Shown here piece after piece: positions 44,781 through 53,135 of a DNA stretch of 64,000 nucleotides. The stretch's first letter is position 1, and every line of letters begins with the position of its first letter. The stretch spans positions 1 through 64,000 of the forward strand of contig JANNSJ010000015.1 in the NCBI GenBank assembly GCA_031402435.1. Direction: 5' to 3'. Under the pieces are notes generated by a model. It worked only from the letters and a program-made list of their open reading frames with translations, did not search any database and was not told the DNA's origin. Both the position numbers and the translations under genes were made by a program. This DNA is from UBA11986 sp031402435. Its GTDB lineage: Bacteria; Bacteroidota; Ignavibacteria; UBA10030; UBA6906.

Positions 44781-45958
44781 TTCCTTCTCAGGGTCTTCGA
44801 CCGCAGATGGATCGCCTGCAATCACGCGCCCTGATTGTCGGTGGCGTTGGCGCGTTGCTGTTGGTTATGGGAGCGTTGACATCCATACACCAGTTCTATC
44901 AATCGTATCTGTATGGATTTCTTTTTTGGATGTTGTGTTCGCTCGGTTGTCTGGGTATCCTGTTGCTTCACCACCTTGTGTCAGGCGCATGGGGACATGT
45001 AATACAACGACTCGCAGAGTCCGGTGCCCGTACATTGCCGTTCATGGCCGTTCTTTTCATCCCGATCATTTTCGGCATGCATAGCCTCTTCCCGTGGTCA
45101 AACCATGATGTCGTGGAAGCGAGCCACATTCTCCACAAGAAGGAAGGCTACCTCAATGTTCCATTCTTTTTGGCGCGTGCTGCGTTGTTCTTTGTGGTAT
45201 GGAGTGGGATTGCATACGCGCTAAGCAACTGGTCTCGCAAACAGGATGAGACAGGGGACCCGACATTCACGCGAAAGATGAGGGTGATCTCAGGGCCGGC
45301 GCTTGTTGTGTTCGTACTATCAATGACACTTGCGGCTGTGGATTGGATGATGTCACTCGAACCGGAATGGTACTCAACTATTTACGGAATGCACTTTATT
45401 GTCGGCGCTTGTCTTTCTACGCTGGCGTTGTGCATCATCGGAATACGGCTCCTGTCAGATCATAAACCGTTCTCGGATATACTTACAACACGGCACTATC
45501 ACCATCTTGGCAATCTCCTGTTTGCGTTCACAATTCTGTGGGCGTACATGGCATTCTCACAGTATCTGATTATCTGGTCCGGGAATTTGCCCGAGGACAA
45601 TTTCTACTACACACGGCGATTCGGGATGGGGTGGCAGGCGATTTCTCTTGTTCTTATCATCGGACATTTCTTCGTCCCGTTCTTTCTCTTGTTGTCCCGC
45701 AAGTCAAAACGGGTCGTCCGTACGCTCTCGTTCATTGCCTGTGGGATTCTGCTGATGAGGCTCGTCGATCTTTTCTGGCTGATTATGCCAGCGTTCAATA
45801 ACCATGAGTTACAAATCCATTGGCTGAACATTGTTGCCCCTATCGGCATAGGCGGCATCTGGATTGCCCTTTTCGTTTGGCAACTGAAGGATCATTCTCT
45901 GTTACCGCTGCACGATCCGCGTTTCAATGAGAAAGCGGAAAATATCCACACGCATTAG
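44777..45958 (+). CDS. actF: Alternative Complex III subunit ActF, membrane subunit
   Basis: The 393-residue protein has about ten hydrophobic segments and is the second large membrane subunit, related to ActC. Family features include HQFYQSYLYGFLFW, IPIIFGMHSLFPWS, ISGPALVVFVLSMTLAAVDWMMSLEPEWYSTIYGM and the tail WIALFVWQLKDHSLLPLHDPR. It overlaps the actE stop by ATGA. A small membrane protein gene follows after three bases. Confidence 0.93.
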   Translation: MIPSQGLRPQMDRLQSRALIVGGVGALLLVMGALTSIHQFYQSYLYGFLFWMLCSLGCLGILLLHHLVSGAWGHVIQRLAESGARTLPFMAVLFIPIIFGMHSLFPWSNHDVVEASHILHKKEGYLNVPFFLARAALFFVVWSGIAYALSNWSRKQDETGDPTFTRKMRVISGPALVVFVLSMTLAAVDWMMSLEPEWYSTIYGMHFIVGACLSTLALCIIGIRLLSDHKPFSDILTTRHYHHLGNLLFAFTILWAYMAFSQYLIIWSGNLPEDNFYYTRRFGMGWQAISLVLIIGHFFVPFFLLLSRKSKRVVRTLSFIACGILLMRLVDLFWLIMPAFNNHELQIHWLNIVAPIGIGGIWIALFVWQLKDHSLLPLHDPRFNEKAENIHTH

Positions 45959-45961
45959 CGA

Positions 45962-46375
45962 ATGACGCATTTACCCAATATCGATCCGAACGACTCGCTG
46001 GCTCGACGGCACGAGACTTCTGATGTTCACTTCAAAAGCGTCCTGCTGTCGGGATTTGGCTTTCTGGTGATCATGGTACTGGGCTTGCTGCTTTCGTGGG
46101 GTGTGTACGCGTTGTTCAATCGCTACACCGCTGCGCCCGGCTCACATGCAGAAACGGTAACGAACCCAGATCTTAGCAAGCAGCCATCCGGGCCAAACCT
46201 GCAACCCGATCCACATGCGGCTCTTGTTGCGATGAGACGTTCGGAGGATTCTGTTCTTACAAGCTACGCCTGGATCAGCAGAGATTCCGGTATTGTTCGT
46301 GTTCCTGTTGATCGAGCAATGAAATTATTGGTGAAGAAGGGTTTGCCGTATCGGGAAGCGGAGGTATTGAAGTGA
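45962..46375 (+). CDS. Small single-pass membrane protein of the act/cox cluster
   Basis: The 137-residue protein has a hydrophilic N-terminus, one membrane helix (about 30-51) and an extracytoplasmic tail. The tail contains LVAMRRSEDSVLTSYAWISRDSGIVRVPVDRAMKLLVKKGLP. Short proteins with this tail (a helix plus 'GIVRIPIDRAM') are common at this position between actF and the SCO gene in related clusters. The function is not established; an assembly or accessory-subunit role is inferred. It overlaps the SCO gene start (GTGA). Confidence 0.75.
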   Translation: MTHLPNIDPNDSLARRHETSDVHFKSVLLSGFGFLVIMVLGLLLSWGVYALFNRYTAAPGSHAETVTNPDLSKQPSGPNLQPDPHAALVAMRRSEDSVLTSYAWISRDSGIVRVPVDRAMKLLVKKGLPYREAEVLK

Positions 46376-47199
46376 AAAGCATGCTATCATTATTGTTTAC
46401 TGGTCTTATTTCTTGCTCTGCTGTCAAAGGTGTTGCACAAATGGCAACCCCTACGCCTCCACCCAATGTGGTGATGGATGTGGGGATTGACCAAAGGCTG
46501 AACGAGCAGATCCCTCTCGACCTCACATTCAGAGACGAGACTGGGAAGAGTGTTACGCTCGCGGAGTATTTCCACTCAAAGCCGGTGATCATATCGCTTG
46601 TGTACTATCGCTGTCCGATGCTTTGTACGCAGGTATTAAATGGGATGGTCGAGACATTCAGGACCATGACGTTTACGACCGGCAAGGAATTCGACATCAT
46701 CACTGTGAGTATCGATCCGAATGAAAAGCCGGAGCTTGCCGCCGAGAAAAAGCAACAGTACGTTGAGGAATACGGGCGTGAAGGAGTTGCGCAGGGTTGG
46801 CACTTCCTTACTGGAGAACAGGCTTCGATTGAACGGCTTGCCAAGGCTGTCGGTTTTCGATATGTGTACGATCCAAACAGCAAACAGTTCGCTCATGGTG
46901 CGGGAATCATGGTTGCGACTCCGCAAGGCAAAGTTGCCCGATACCTTTACGGTATTGAGTATGGAGCGAGGGATCTCAAGTTTGCGTTGATGGAGGCGGC
47001 GGAGAACAGGGTGGGATCAACCGTGGATAAGATTCTTATGTTGTGCTACCATTACGATCCAACAACCGGCAAGTATGGTATTGTTGTGACAAATCTGTTG
47101 AAGGGCGGCGGGGCACTCTGCCTGTTGATACTCGGAGGATACATGCTGGTGAACTTCCTCCGGGATCGGCGTAGGACGTTGCATACTGTGAAATCGTAA
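46372..47199 (+). CDS. sco1: SCO1/SenC-family copper chaperone
   Basis: SCO proteins deliver copper to the CuA site of cytochrome oxidase subunit II. The 275-residue protein has a signal peptide, the thioredoxin-fold copper site CPMLC (Cys81, Cys85) and the distal copper-binding His175 in FAHGAGIM. A C-terminal membrane helix (about 245-262) is followed by RDRR. The GTG start overlaps the preceding stop. It directly precedes coxB, the copper recipient, by 14 bases. Confidence 0.93.
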   Translation: MKSMLSLLFTGLISCSAVKGVAQMATPTPPPNVVMDVGIDQRLNEQIPLDLTFRDETGKSVTLAEYFHSKPVIISLVYYRCPMLCTQVLNGMVETFRTMTFTTGKEFDIITVSIDPNEKPELAAEKKQQYVEEYGREGVAQGWHFLTGEQASIERLAKAVGFRYVYDPNSKQFAHGAGIMVATPQGKVARYLYGIEYGARDLKFALMEAAENRVGSTVDKILMLCYHYDPTTGKYGIVVTNLLKGGGALCLLILGGYMLVNFLRDRRRTLHTVKS

Positions 47200-47213
47200 C
47201 AAGACAACCGACT

Positions 47214-48158
47214 ATGTGGAATTTTCCTCTCATACCTGACCGGGCATCGACTATTGCGGGAGAAGTGGACGCAATCTACTACTTCCTGACTTTCATCAGC
47301 CTCTTTTTCGGCGGGATTATTGTCATCGGACTTCTCTATTCAGCAATTCGGTACCGCAAGGCTTCGAAGAGCAGTCGTGCGAATGCGGTCCACGATCATC
47401 TGGGCCTGGAACTTGCGTGGTCGCTGATTCCGCTCGCCATATCCATCGGCATTTTCGTCTGGTCGTCGAGAGTGTTCATCAACATGCACGTTGCGCCGAA
47501 GGATGCGATGGAGATCTATGTCGTTGGGAAGCAATGGATGTGGAAGATTCAACATCCACAAGGCAACCGTGAGATCAACACGTTGCACGTGCCTGTCGGT
47601 AAACCGGTAAAGCTGATCATGACATCGCAGGATGTCATTCACAGCTTCTACATCCCTGCATTTCGCATCAAGCAGGATGTGTTGCCGGGGCGTTACACCA
47701 CGCAATGGTTTGAAGCAACAACGCCCGGCGAGTATCATCTCTTCTGTGCGGAGTATTGCGGAACATCTCATTCGGGAATGATCGGGAAAGTGGTTGTGAT
47801 GGAGCCTGCAGAATACGAACAGTGGCTTGCCGGAAGTGGAGGAGGGTTGGCAATGACAACGAGTGGACAGCAGGTATTCCAGCAGTTCGGCTGCCAAACA
47901 TGTCACAAGCAGGAAGCTGGACAACGAGGGCCGTCCCTTGAGGGCTTGTTCGGCACCCAGGTGAAATTGGCTAACGGTCAGACGGTGTTGGCAGATCAGG
48001 ACTATATTCGCGAATCGATATTGAACCCGTCAGCAAAGGTCGTGGCAGGGTTTCAAGTACTGATGCCGATGTATCGCACGCAACTCACTCAAGAGCAGCT
48101 CAACCAGCTTGTCGAGTATGTGAAATCGCTGGGCACAACCAAGAGGAAAGAAGGATGA
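47214..48158 (+). CDS. coxB: caa3-type cytochrome c oxidase subunit II with C-terminal cytochrome c
   Basis: The 314-residue protein has two membrane helices (about 24-43 and 68-86). The CuA domain has all ligands: H143, C178, E180, C182, H186 and M189 (HSFYIP, then CAEYCGTSHSGM). A fused cytochrome c domain carries the CQTCH haem site at 227-231 and a candidate axial Met at 284 or 286 (QVLMPMY). The fused cytochrome defines the caa3 type, which takes electrons directly from a bound haem. The coxA start overlaps the stop (ATGA). Confidence 0.96.
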   Translation: MWNFPLIPDRASTIAGEVDAIYYFLTFISLFFGGIIVIGLLYSAIRYRKASKSSRANAVHDHLGLELAWSLIPLAISIGIFVWSSRVFINMHVAPKDAMEIYVVGKQWMWKIQHPQGNREINTLHVPVGKPVKLIMTSQDVIHSFYIPAFRIKQDVLPGRYTTQWFEATTPGEYHLFCAEYCGTSHSGMIGKVVVMEPAEYEQWLAGSGGGLAMTTSGQQVFQQFGCQTCHKQEAGQRGPSLEGLFGTQVKLANGQTVLADQDYIRESILNPSAKVVAGFQVLMPMYRTQLTQEQLNQLVEYVKSLGTTKRKEG

Positions 48159-49774
48159 GCAACCCTGCAGTGCAGCATCAGAAGGATTACATTCATGCCG
48201 GCTACGGCGTGAAGTCATGGTTTCTAACTGTTGACCACAAGCGTATTGCATTACTCTACCTTATCTCGATCACTCTCTTTTTCTTTGTTGGCGGGTTCTT
48301 CGCCGTTCTGTTGCGGCTTGAGCTCATGACGCCACAGGGCGACATCGTCACTGCTGAAACGTACAACAAATTGTTTACGATGCACGGGATTGCGATGGTG
48401 TTTTTCTTTCTTATCCCTTCCATTCCCGCTGTGCTTGGTAATTTCCTTGTGCCCATGATGATCGGCGCACGTGACCTTGCGTTCCCGCGGCTGAATCTCC
48501 TGAGTTGGTATCTCTACAACTTTGGCGGGTTGTTTACCCTGTACGCGATGATTAATGGGGGAGTGGACACCGGCTGGACGTTCTACGCTCCGTACAGTTC
48601 CTCGTATGCACTCGGCAACGTCGTTCCTGTCGTCATTGGTGTCTTTATTCTTGGATTCTCATCAATCCTCACGGCAATTAATTTCATTGCAACGATTCAC
48701 AAAATGCGGGCGCCGGGACTTACCTGGTTCAAGCTGCCGTTGTTCATTTGGGCAATGTACGCCACTGCCATCATAACGATTCTTGGAACGCCGGTCGTTG
48801 CAATCACGCTGCTGCTTCTTGGTTTCGAGCGGGTGATGGGCGCTGGGATTTTCGACCCTGCTCTGGGCGGCGATCCAATTTTGTTCCAGCATCTCTTCTG
48901 GTTCTACTCGCATCCGGCAGTGTACATTATGGTGTTGCCATCCATGGGGGTTATCAGCGAGGTGGTGACGTGCTTTGCACGAAAGCAGATTTTTGGCTAT
49001 CGCTCGATGGCGTATGCAATCATGGGGATTGCTGCGCTCAGCTTTCTGGTGTGGGGACATCACATGTTCGTCAGCGGGCAATCAGTGTACGCCGGAATGG
49101 TGTTCTCAGCTTTGAGTTTTCTCGTGGCAATTCCCTCGGCAATCAAGGTGTTTAACTGGACGGCGACCCTGTACAAAGGAACAATTGAATTCAAGACCCC
49201 GGTGTTGTACGCCTTCGGGTTCATCGGGTTGTTTACGATCGGTGGATTAACAGGATTGTTCCTCGCATCGCTTGCCACGGATGTTCATCTCACTGACACA
49301 TATTTCATTGTTGCTCACTTCCATTATATTATGGTTGGTGGAGCGGTGATGGGGTATCTTGCAGGATTGCACTTCTGGTGGCCGAAGATTACCGGCCGCA
49401 TGTATAATGAAGCGTGGGCGAAGTTCTCGGCATTGATTCTGTTTGTCGGATTCAACCTGACCTTCTTCCCGCAATTCATTCTCGGGTATTTGGGAATGCC
49501 GAGACGTTACTATGTGTATCCGCCGGAGTTCCAGGTTCTCAACGTCATGTCCACGGCCGGCGCATCGATTCTCGGGCTGGGATATCTTATCCCGATGATC
49601 TATTTGCTATGGTCGCTCAGAAAACCAAAGGATGTCGGGCCAAACCCCTGGAACGCTACCGGGCTCGAATGGACAACTTCCTCGCCTCCGACTACTCATA
49701 ACTTTGACCAAGTGCCTGTCGTGACCGCCGAGGGGCCGTATCTGTACAATGATGAGGAGGCAAAAGTTGGATAA
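48155..49774 (+). CDS. coxA: caa3-type cytochrome c oxidase subunit I
   Basis: Subunit I holds haem a, haem a3 and CuB and pumps protons. The 539-residue protein has the expected twelve helices. Ligands are H77 and H390 for haem a, H388 for haem a3, and H253, H302 and H303 for CuB. Y257, four residues after H253, forms the His-Tyr cross-link. The motif FWFYSHPAVY has Tyr-Ser (251-252) where A1 enzymes have a glutamate, marking the A2 subfamily in which the YS pair is proposed to replace the glutamate of the D-channel. The coxC start lies inside the end of this gene. Confidence 0.97.
   Translation: MSNPAVQHQKDYIHAGYGVKSWFLTVDHKRIALLYLISITLFFFVGGFFAVLLRLELMTPQGDIVTAETYNKLFTMHGIAMVFFFLIPSIPAVLGNFLVPMMIGARDLAFPRLNLLSWYLYNFGGLFTLYAMINGGVDTGWTFYAPYSSSYALGNVVPVVIGVFILGFSSILTAINFIATIHKMRAPGLTWFKLPLFIWAMYATAIITILGTPVVAITLLLLGFERVMGAGIFDPALGGDPILFQHLFWFYSHPAVYIMVLPSMGVISEVVTCFARKQIFGYRSMAYAIMGIAALSFLVWGHHMFVSGQSVYAGMVFSALSFLVAIPSAIKVFNWTATLYKGTIEFKTPVLYAFGFIGLFTIGGLTGLFLASLATDVHLTDTYFIVAHFHYIMVGGAVMGYLAGLHFWWPKITGRMYNEAWAKFSALILFVGFNLTFFPQFILGYLGMPRRYYVYPPEFQVLNVMSTAGASILGLGYLIPMIYLLWSLRKPKDVGPNPWNATGLEWTTSSPPTTHNFDQVPVVTAEGPYLYNDEEAKVG
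49754..49760 (+). promoter_or_regulatory. Ribosome-binding site for coxC inside the coxA end
   Basis: GAGGAGG at 49754-49760 lies six bases before a TTG at 49767 in the coxC frame. It favours the TTG over the ATGs at 49749 and 49752, which have no site upstream. Confidence 0.5.
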
Positions 49775-50411
49775 ACCTCAGTCGACGGTCGCCCATCATT
49801 TTGAAGACATGGACCAGCAGCGTGAGGCTGGAACACTGGGGATGTGGGCGTTCCTGGTTACCGAGATCATGTTCTTTGGTGGTGTCTTTGCGGCGTACGC
49901 GATCTATCACCATATGTATCCGGAGGCGTTTGGTGAAGCCAGCAAGACGCTGAGTGTTGTTCTTGGGGCAACAAACACCGCCGTGCTGATTTGCAGCAGC
50001 TTGACGATGGCGTTTGCAGTACGCAGTGCACAATTGAATCAACGTAAACGGCTCGTTGGCTTTCTCATCCTGACGATCATCCTCGGTTCAGCATTCCTCG
50101 GAATAAAGGCAGTTGAGTATTCACACAAGATTCACGAGCACCACGTTCCCGGTGCGTCATTCGTATTCGAAGGACCGCACAGTGGTGGGGCGGAGCTTTT
50201 CTTTTCATTCTACTTCGCAATGACAGGCCTCCACGCCTTACACATGGTTATCGGGATTGGCTTGATGGTGTGGCTGATTGTGAAGGCGCAGCGTGGCCGG
50301 TTCTCGTCTGAATATCATGCTCCAGTCGAGATGGCTGGACTCTACTGGCACTTTGTTGATATCGTCTGGGTGTTTTTGTTCCCGTTGTTGTATCTCATCA
50401 GTCGAGCTTGA
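49767..50411 (+). CDS. coxC: Cytochrome c oxidase subunit III
   Basis: Subunit III stabilises the oxidase and has five to seven helices. From TTG 49767 the protein is 214 residues and starts MDKPQSTVAHHFEDMDQQREAGTLGMW, which matches the usual start of this subunit. An ATG at 49749 would add six residues but lacks a ribosome site. Landmarks include FLVTEIMFFGGVFAAY, the EYSHKIHEH turn, and LFFSFYFAMTGLHALHMVIG. WHFVDIVWVFLFPLLYL closes the protein. It overlaps the coxA end by about 8 bases. Confidence 0.93.
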   Translation: MDKPQSTVAHHFEDMDQQREAGTLGMWAFLVTEIMFFGGVFAAYAIYHHMYPEAFGEASKTLSVVLGATNTAVLICSSLTMAFAVRSAQLNQRKRLVGFLILTIILGSAFLGIKAVEYSHKIHEHHVPGASFVFEGPHSGGAELFFSFYFAMTGLHALHMVIGIGLMVWLIVKAQRGRFSSEYHAPVEMAGLYWHFVDIVWVFLFPLLYLISRA

Positions 50412-50418
50412 GTACGCT

Positions 50419-50697
50419 ATGTCTCATCATGTCATTCCTCAAAAAATCTATCTGCTTGTTTTCGGCACGTTGCTCTGCCTTACACTCATCACTGTGGATG
50501 TGGCGTTTTACAATTTTGGGTGGCTCAATATGTATGTCGCCCTTACTATTGCAACATTCAAAGCAACGATCATTGTTCTTTACTTTATGCATGTCAAGTA
50601 TAGTCCACGCCTTATATGGGTGTTTGCCATCGGTGGATTGTTCTGGCTGGTAATCTTGTTTGGACTTACCTTTGGGGATTATTTGACAAGGTTCTAG
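50419..50697 (+). CDS. coxD: Cytochrome c oxidase subunit IV (bacterial aa3/caa3 type)
   Basis: The ATG at 50419, seven bases after the coxC stop, gives a 92-residue protein. It has three hydrophobic segments, with LNMYVALTIATFKATIIVLYFMHVKYSPRL as the family signature and a C-terminal GLTFGDYLTRF. It is the small fourth subunit, which assists oxidase assembly or stability. It is the last gene of the act/cox cluster. Confidence 0.9.
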   Translation: MSHHVIPQKIYLLVFGTLLCLTLITVDVAFYNFGWLNMYVALTIATFKATIIVLYFMHVKYSPRLIWVFAIGGLFWLVILFGLTFGDYLTRF

Positions 50698-51017
50698 TCC
50701 TTTGCAACCTACCCCCAAAACTCCTCATTGCTCTTCTCCCGTATTTCCGCTACTGTACTTCGTGTCTGCCGATGTAGTTCGAGCGTATGCTTCCCTTTGA
50801 ATTGACTTGATTAGATGTTGAACCCCTACGGGGTTTGGGTTGTGTGTTTGGTTGTCCGTTCTACAAACATTCAACTCCTAATGGAGTTGTTGCGACACGT
50901 TTTCTCTTGCAATGAAATGACCCGTAGGGTCAGACGTTTGTAGAACATGAATTCCAACAGGGCCCACCCAACTCCGTAGGAATTGAACCCCTATCATTCG
51001 TTTATTCAAGGCCAGTT
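50698..51017. other. Intergenic region after coxD carrying a palindrome array
   Basis: No gene is supported in these 320 bases. From 50821 the region contains a chain of short palindromes (listed separately) and ends just before the orphan 172-residue gene. The first 120 bases are unremarkable, with C-rich runs and no clear terminator. Confidence 0.55.
50821..50998. repeat. Array of short palindromes bounded by an 11-base inverted repeat
   Basis: Four small palindromes lie in a row: AACCCC-TAC-GGGGTT (50821-50835), CAACTCC-TAAT-GGAGTTG (50872-50889), GACCC-GTA-GGGTC (50919-50931) and CAACTCC-GTA-GGAATTG (50969-50985, imperfect). GTTCTACAAAC (50858-50868) and its exact complement GTTTGTAGAAC (50936-50946) enclose the middle two. 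The form is like REP-type palindromic units scattered between genes, and the inverted repeat could mark a mobile unit. Confidence 0.6.
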
Positions 51018-51536
51018 ATGAACAGCTTCAGACTCAGATTTCCCGAACGTGACATTACGAAATGGTCTTCTCGCTATAACTACACACCCAATCCGACTAT
51101 TGAAGATCAAATCGTGCCTCGCGTTAGTAAGGCAGGCTACTTAACCAAACCCGATTTCCTGACTATCTGCAAATGGAAGACCCCACGCTCGCAGAAACAT
51201 TGTACGACAAACTCGCCTGAGTTCATTGATTCGATCAGCACAATAGCACTCTCGACTCCTGACGAGCAGTTGCGAATCGAGATTTGGAGACTACTGAACG
51301 GCGTGGACTGGCCTACGGCAAGCACGCTTTTGTTCTGGCTCCACAACGAAGAATATCCCATTCTCGACTTTCGCGCTGTGTGGTCCTTGGGATACGCCAA
51401 GCCGCCAAAGTATGACTATTCTTTTTGGGCAGACTACGTTGACTGCTGCCGCACACTCGCGCGTAAGTGTGGCGTTTCAGTCCGTACACTGGACCGCGCC
51501 CTGTGGCAGTATTCGAACGAGAAGCAACGAAGATGA
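51018..51536 (+). CDS. Orphan 172-residue protein, possible helix-hairpin-helix DNA-lesion protein
   Basis: I do not recognise a named gene. The protein is mixed and soluble, without export signal. Its central part, LNGVDWPTASTLLFWLHNEEYPILDFRAVWSLG, resembles the helix-hairpin-helix plus catalytic-Asp region of base-excision glycosylases ('G-V-x-x-A-S-x-[IL]' then '[PY]-[IL]-x-D'). The end (DCCRTLARKCGVSVRTLDRALWQYSNEKQ) is a helical tail seen in short uncharacterised proteins of similar length. Glycosylase function is inferred only. It lies beside a palindrome array and is unlinked to its neighbours. The ribosome site is weak. Confidence 0.65.
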   Translation: MNSFRLRFPERDITKWSSRYNYTPNPTIEDQIVPRVSKAGYLTKPDFLTICKWKTPRSQKHCTTNSPEFIDSISTIALSTPDEQLRIEIWRLLNGVDWPTASTLLFWLHNEEYPILDFRAVWSLGYAKPPKYDYSFWADYVDCCRTLARKCGVSVRTLDRALWQYSNEKQRR

Positions 51537-51743
51537 GATTTTGTGTTGAGCATGTTCACCCTAACGTCTTCCTTCACTCTTCCTGGCTTCATCCTGGCTT
51601 GATTTTACCTTATCCTGATGGGAAACCAACAAGTAGCGGCATGCTGGTAGGAGGTTCGGGATAAAAATGCTAAGGTTGTTTGTTCCTTCCCGTTTTGATA
51701 TATTCAAACCAAATTCAATAGCGTATCTTAGCGCCCCTCTCCT

Positions 51744-53135
51744 ATGATTGTCATGAAATTCGGCGGCACATCCAACCAGGATGCTGTCGCAATGTCCAAC
51801 GTTATCCGCATTGTCAAAGCCCATCTTACAGACCAACCCGTTGTCGTCATCTCGGCAATCGCAAAGGCAACGAATGAGCTGGAAGAAACAGCGTGTGCCG
51901 CTGCACGGGGCAACGAGGAAGTTGCCAACTCGATTGTCACGAGACTGTTCGAGCGTCACAACGGTATTATCGATAACCTCATCCAGTCCCGACAGGTCGC
52001 AGGTGAGCTTGAAGCTACGTTTTACAATCATCTCACCGAGATCAAAGCCTTGGTTAAAGGCATTGCCATTCTTCGGGAACTGACGCCTCGCACGCTTGAT
52101 GCAATCTGCTCGTATGGCGAACGTCTTTCTTCTCGCATCATTGCGGCCGGACTGAAAGAAGCCGGCATCGACTCGGTCTGGGTGGATGCAAAAGATTTCA
52201 TGCTTACGGACGATACCTTCGGGGGAGCCCAACCCGTGACGGATGAGGTGGCCAAGAACCTGGAAGCCAAGGTAAGGCCGCTGTTGAAGGAAGGAAAAAC
52301 CCCTGTGACACAAGGCTTCATCGGTGTGACCTCCTCCGGTGCCTACACGACGATGGGAAGAGAAAGCTCGGACTATTCCGCTTCGATCATAGGTGCTGCG
52401 ATGAACGCAGCCAAAGTACAAATCTGGACGGATGTGGATGGCATCCTGACCGCCGATCCCCGCATTGTGCAGACAACGAGAAAGCTCAAGCACCTGACGT
52501 TCGAAGAGGCGTTTGAGCTGTCCTATTTTGGAGCGAAGGTACTGCATCCTGCAACAATGCTGCCAGTGATCGAGAAGAAGATTCCCGTGCAAATTCTTAA
52601 CTCGAAGCGGGAGGGAACGGGAACGCTGGTTGATATGAACTCCGGGGGGAGCGAGAAGGACATACTCAAGTCCATTGCGTACAAGAAGAGCCTCTCGCTC
52701 ATCTCGATTACTCCTCACAAGAGATTCAATCAGTATATCTTTTGGCAAGGCATTTTCAATGTACTCACACAAATGGGCATTGCAACCGGAATGATGGCGA
52801 CTTCCGAATACAGCGTGGCATTCACTGTTGATGGCCAGGTTGACACACATGCATTGAAAGGCCAGCTCGAGGAATTCGGACGTGTCAACATCTCATCAGA
52901 CAAGACAAGTGTATGCCTGGTCGGGAAAGGGTTGCGGGGAAGGACAGGCGTTGCAGATCGTATCTTCGGGCCGCTGTCCGGTTGTCGGATCCATATGGTC
53001 TCCTTTGGTGCCTCTGATCTGAACCTCATGTTCTTGATCGATGACGATCAATTGCCTCATGCGTTGAGCAGTCTGCACAAGGAATTCTTTGATACTGCCA
53101 CACTGAGTGATACGTTTGAAACCATCGCCCGGTAA
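51744..53135 (+). CDS. lysC: Aspartate kinase
   Basis: Aspartate kinase phosphorylates aspartate, the first step to lysine, threonine and methionine. The 463-residue monofunctional protein has KFGGTS (5-10), the catalytic block GFIGVTSSGAYTTMGRESSDYSAS, the ATP-binding IWTDVDGILTADPR, and a C-terminal pair of ACT domains (about 300-460) for feedback control. A GTG start for endonuclease III lies inside its 3' end. No other amino-acid biosynthesis gene follows. Confidence 0.93.
   Translation: MIVMKFGGTSNQDAVAMSNVIRIVKAHLTDQPVVVISAIAKATNELEETACAAARGNEEVANSIVTRLFERHNGIIDNLIQSRQVAGELEATFYNHLTEIKALVKGIAILRELTPRTLDAICSYGERLSSRIIAAGLKEAGIDSVWVDAKDFMLTDDTFGGAQPVTDEVAKNLEAKVRPLLKEGKTPVTQGFIGVTSSGAYTTMGRESSDYSASIIGAAMNAAKVQIWTDVDGILTADPRIVQTTRKLKHLTFEEAFELSYFGAKVLHPATMLPVIEKKIPVQILNSKREGTGTLVDMNSGGSEKDILKSIAYKKSLSLISITPHKRFNQYIFWQGIFNVLTQMGIATGMMATSEYSVAFTVDGQVDTHALKGQLEEFGRVNISSDKTSVCLVGKGLRGRTGVADRIFGPLSGCRIHMVSFGASDLNLMFLIDDDQLPHALSSLHKEFFDTATLSDTFETIAR

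Noticed and set aside
50821..50998. A CRISPR array
   Set aside because: The palindromes differ in sequence and spacing, and there are no identical direct repeats or cas genes.
51561..52850. A 429-codon open frame on the minus strand
   Set aside because: It lies inside the well-supported aspartokinase gene, has no ribosome site and its protein has no coherent domain; it is a codon-composition shadow.
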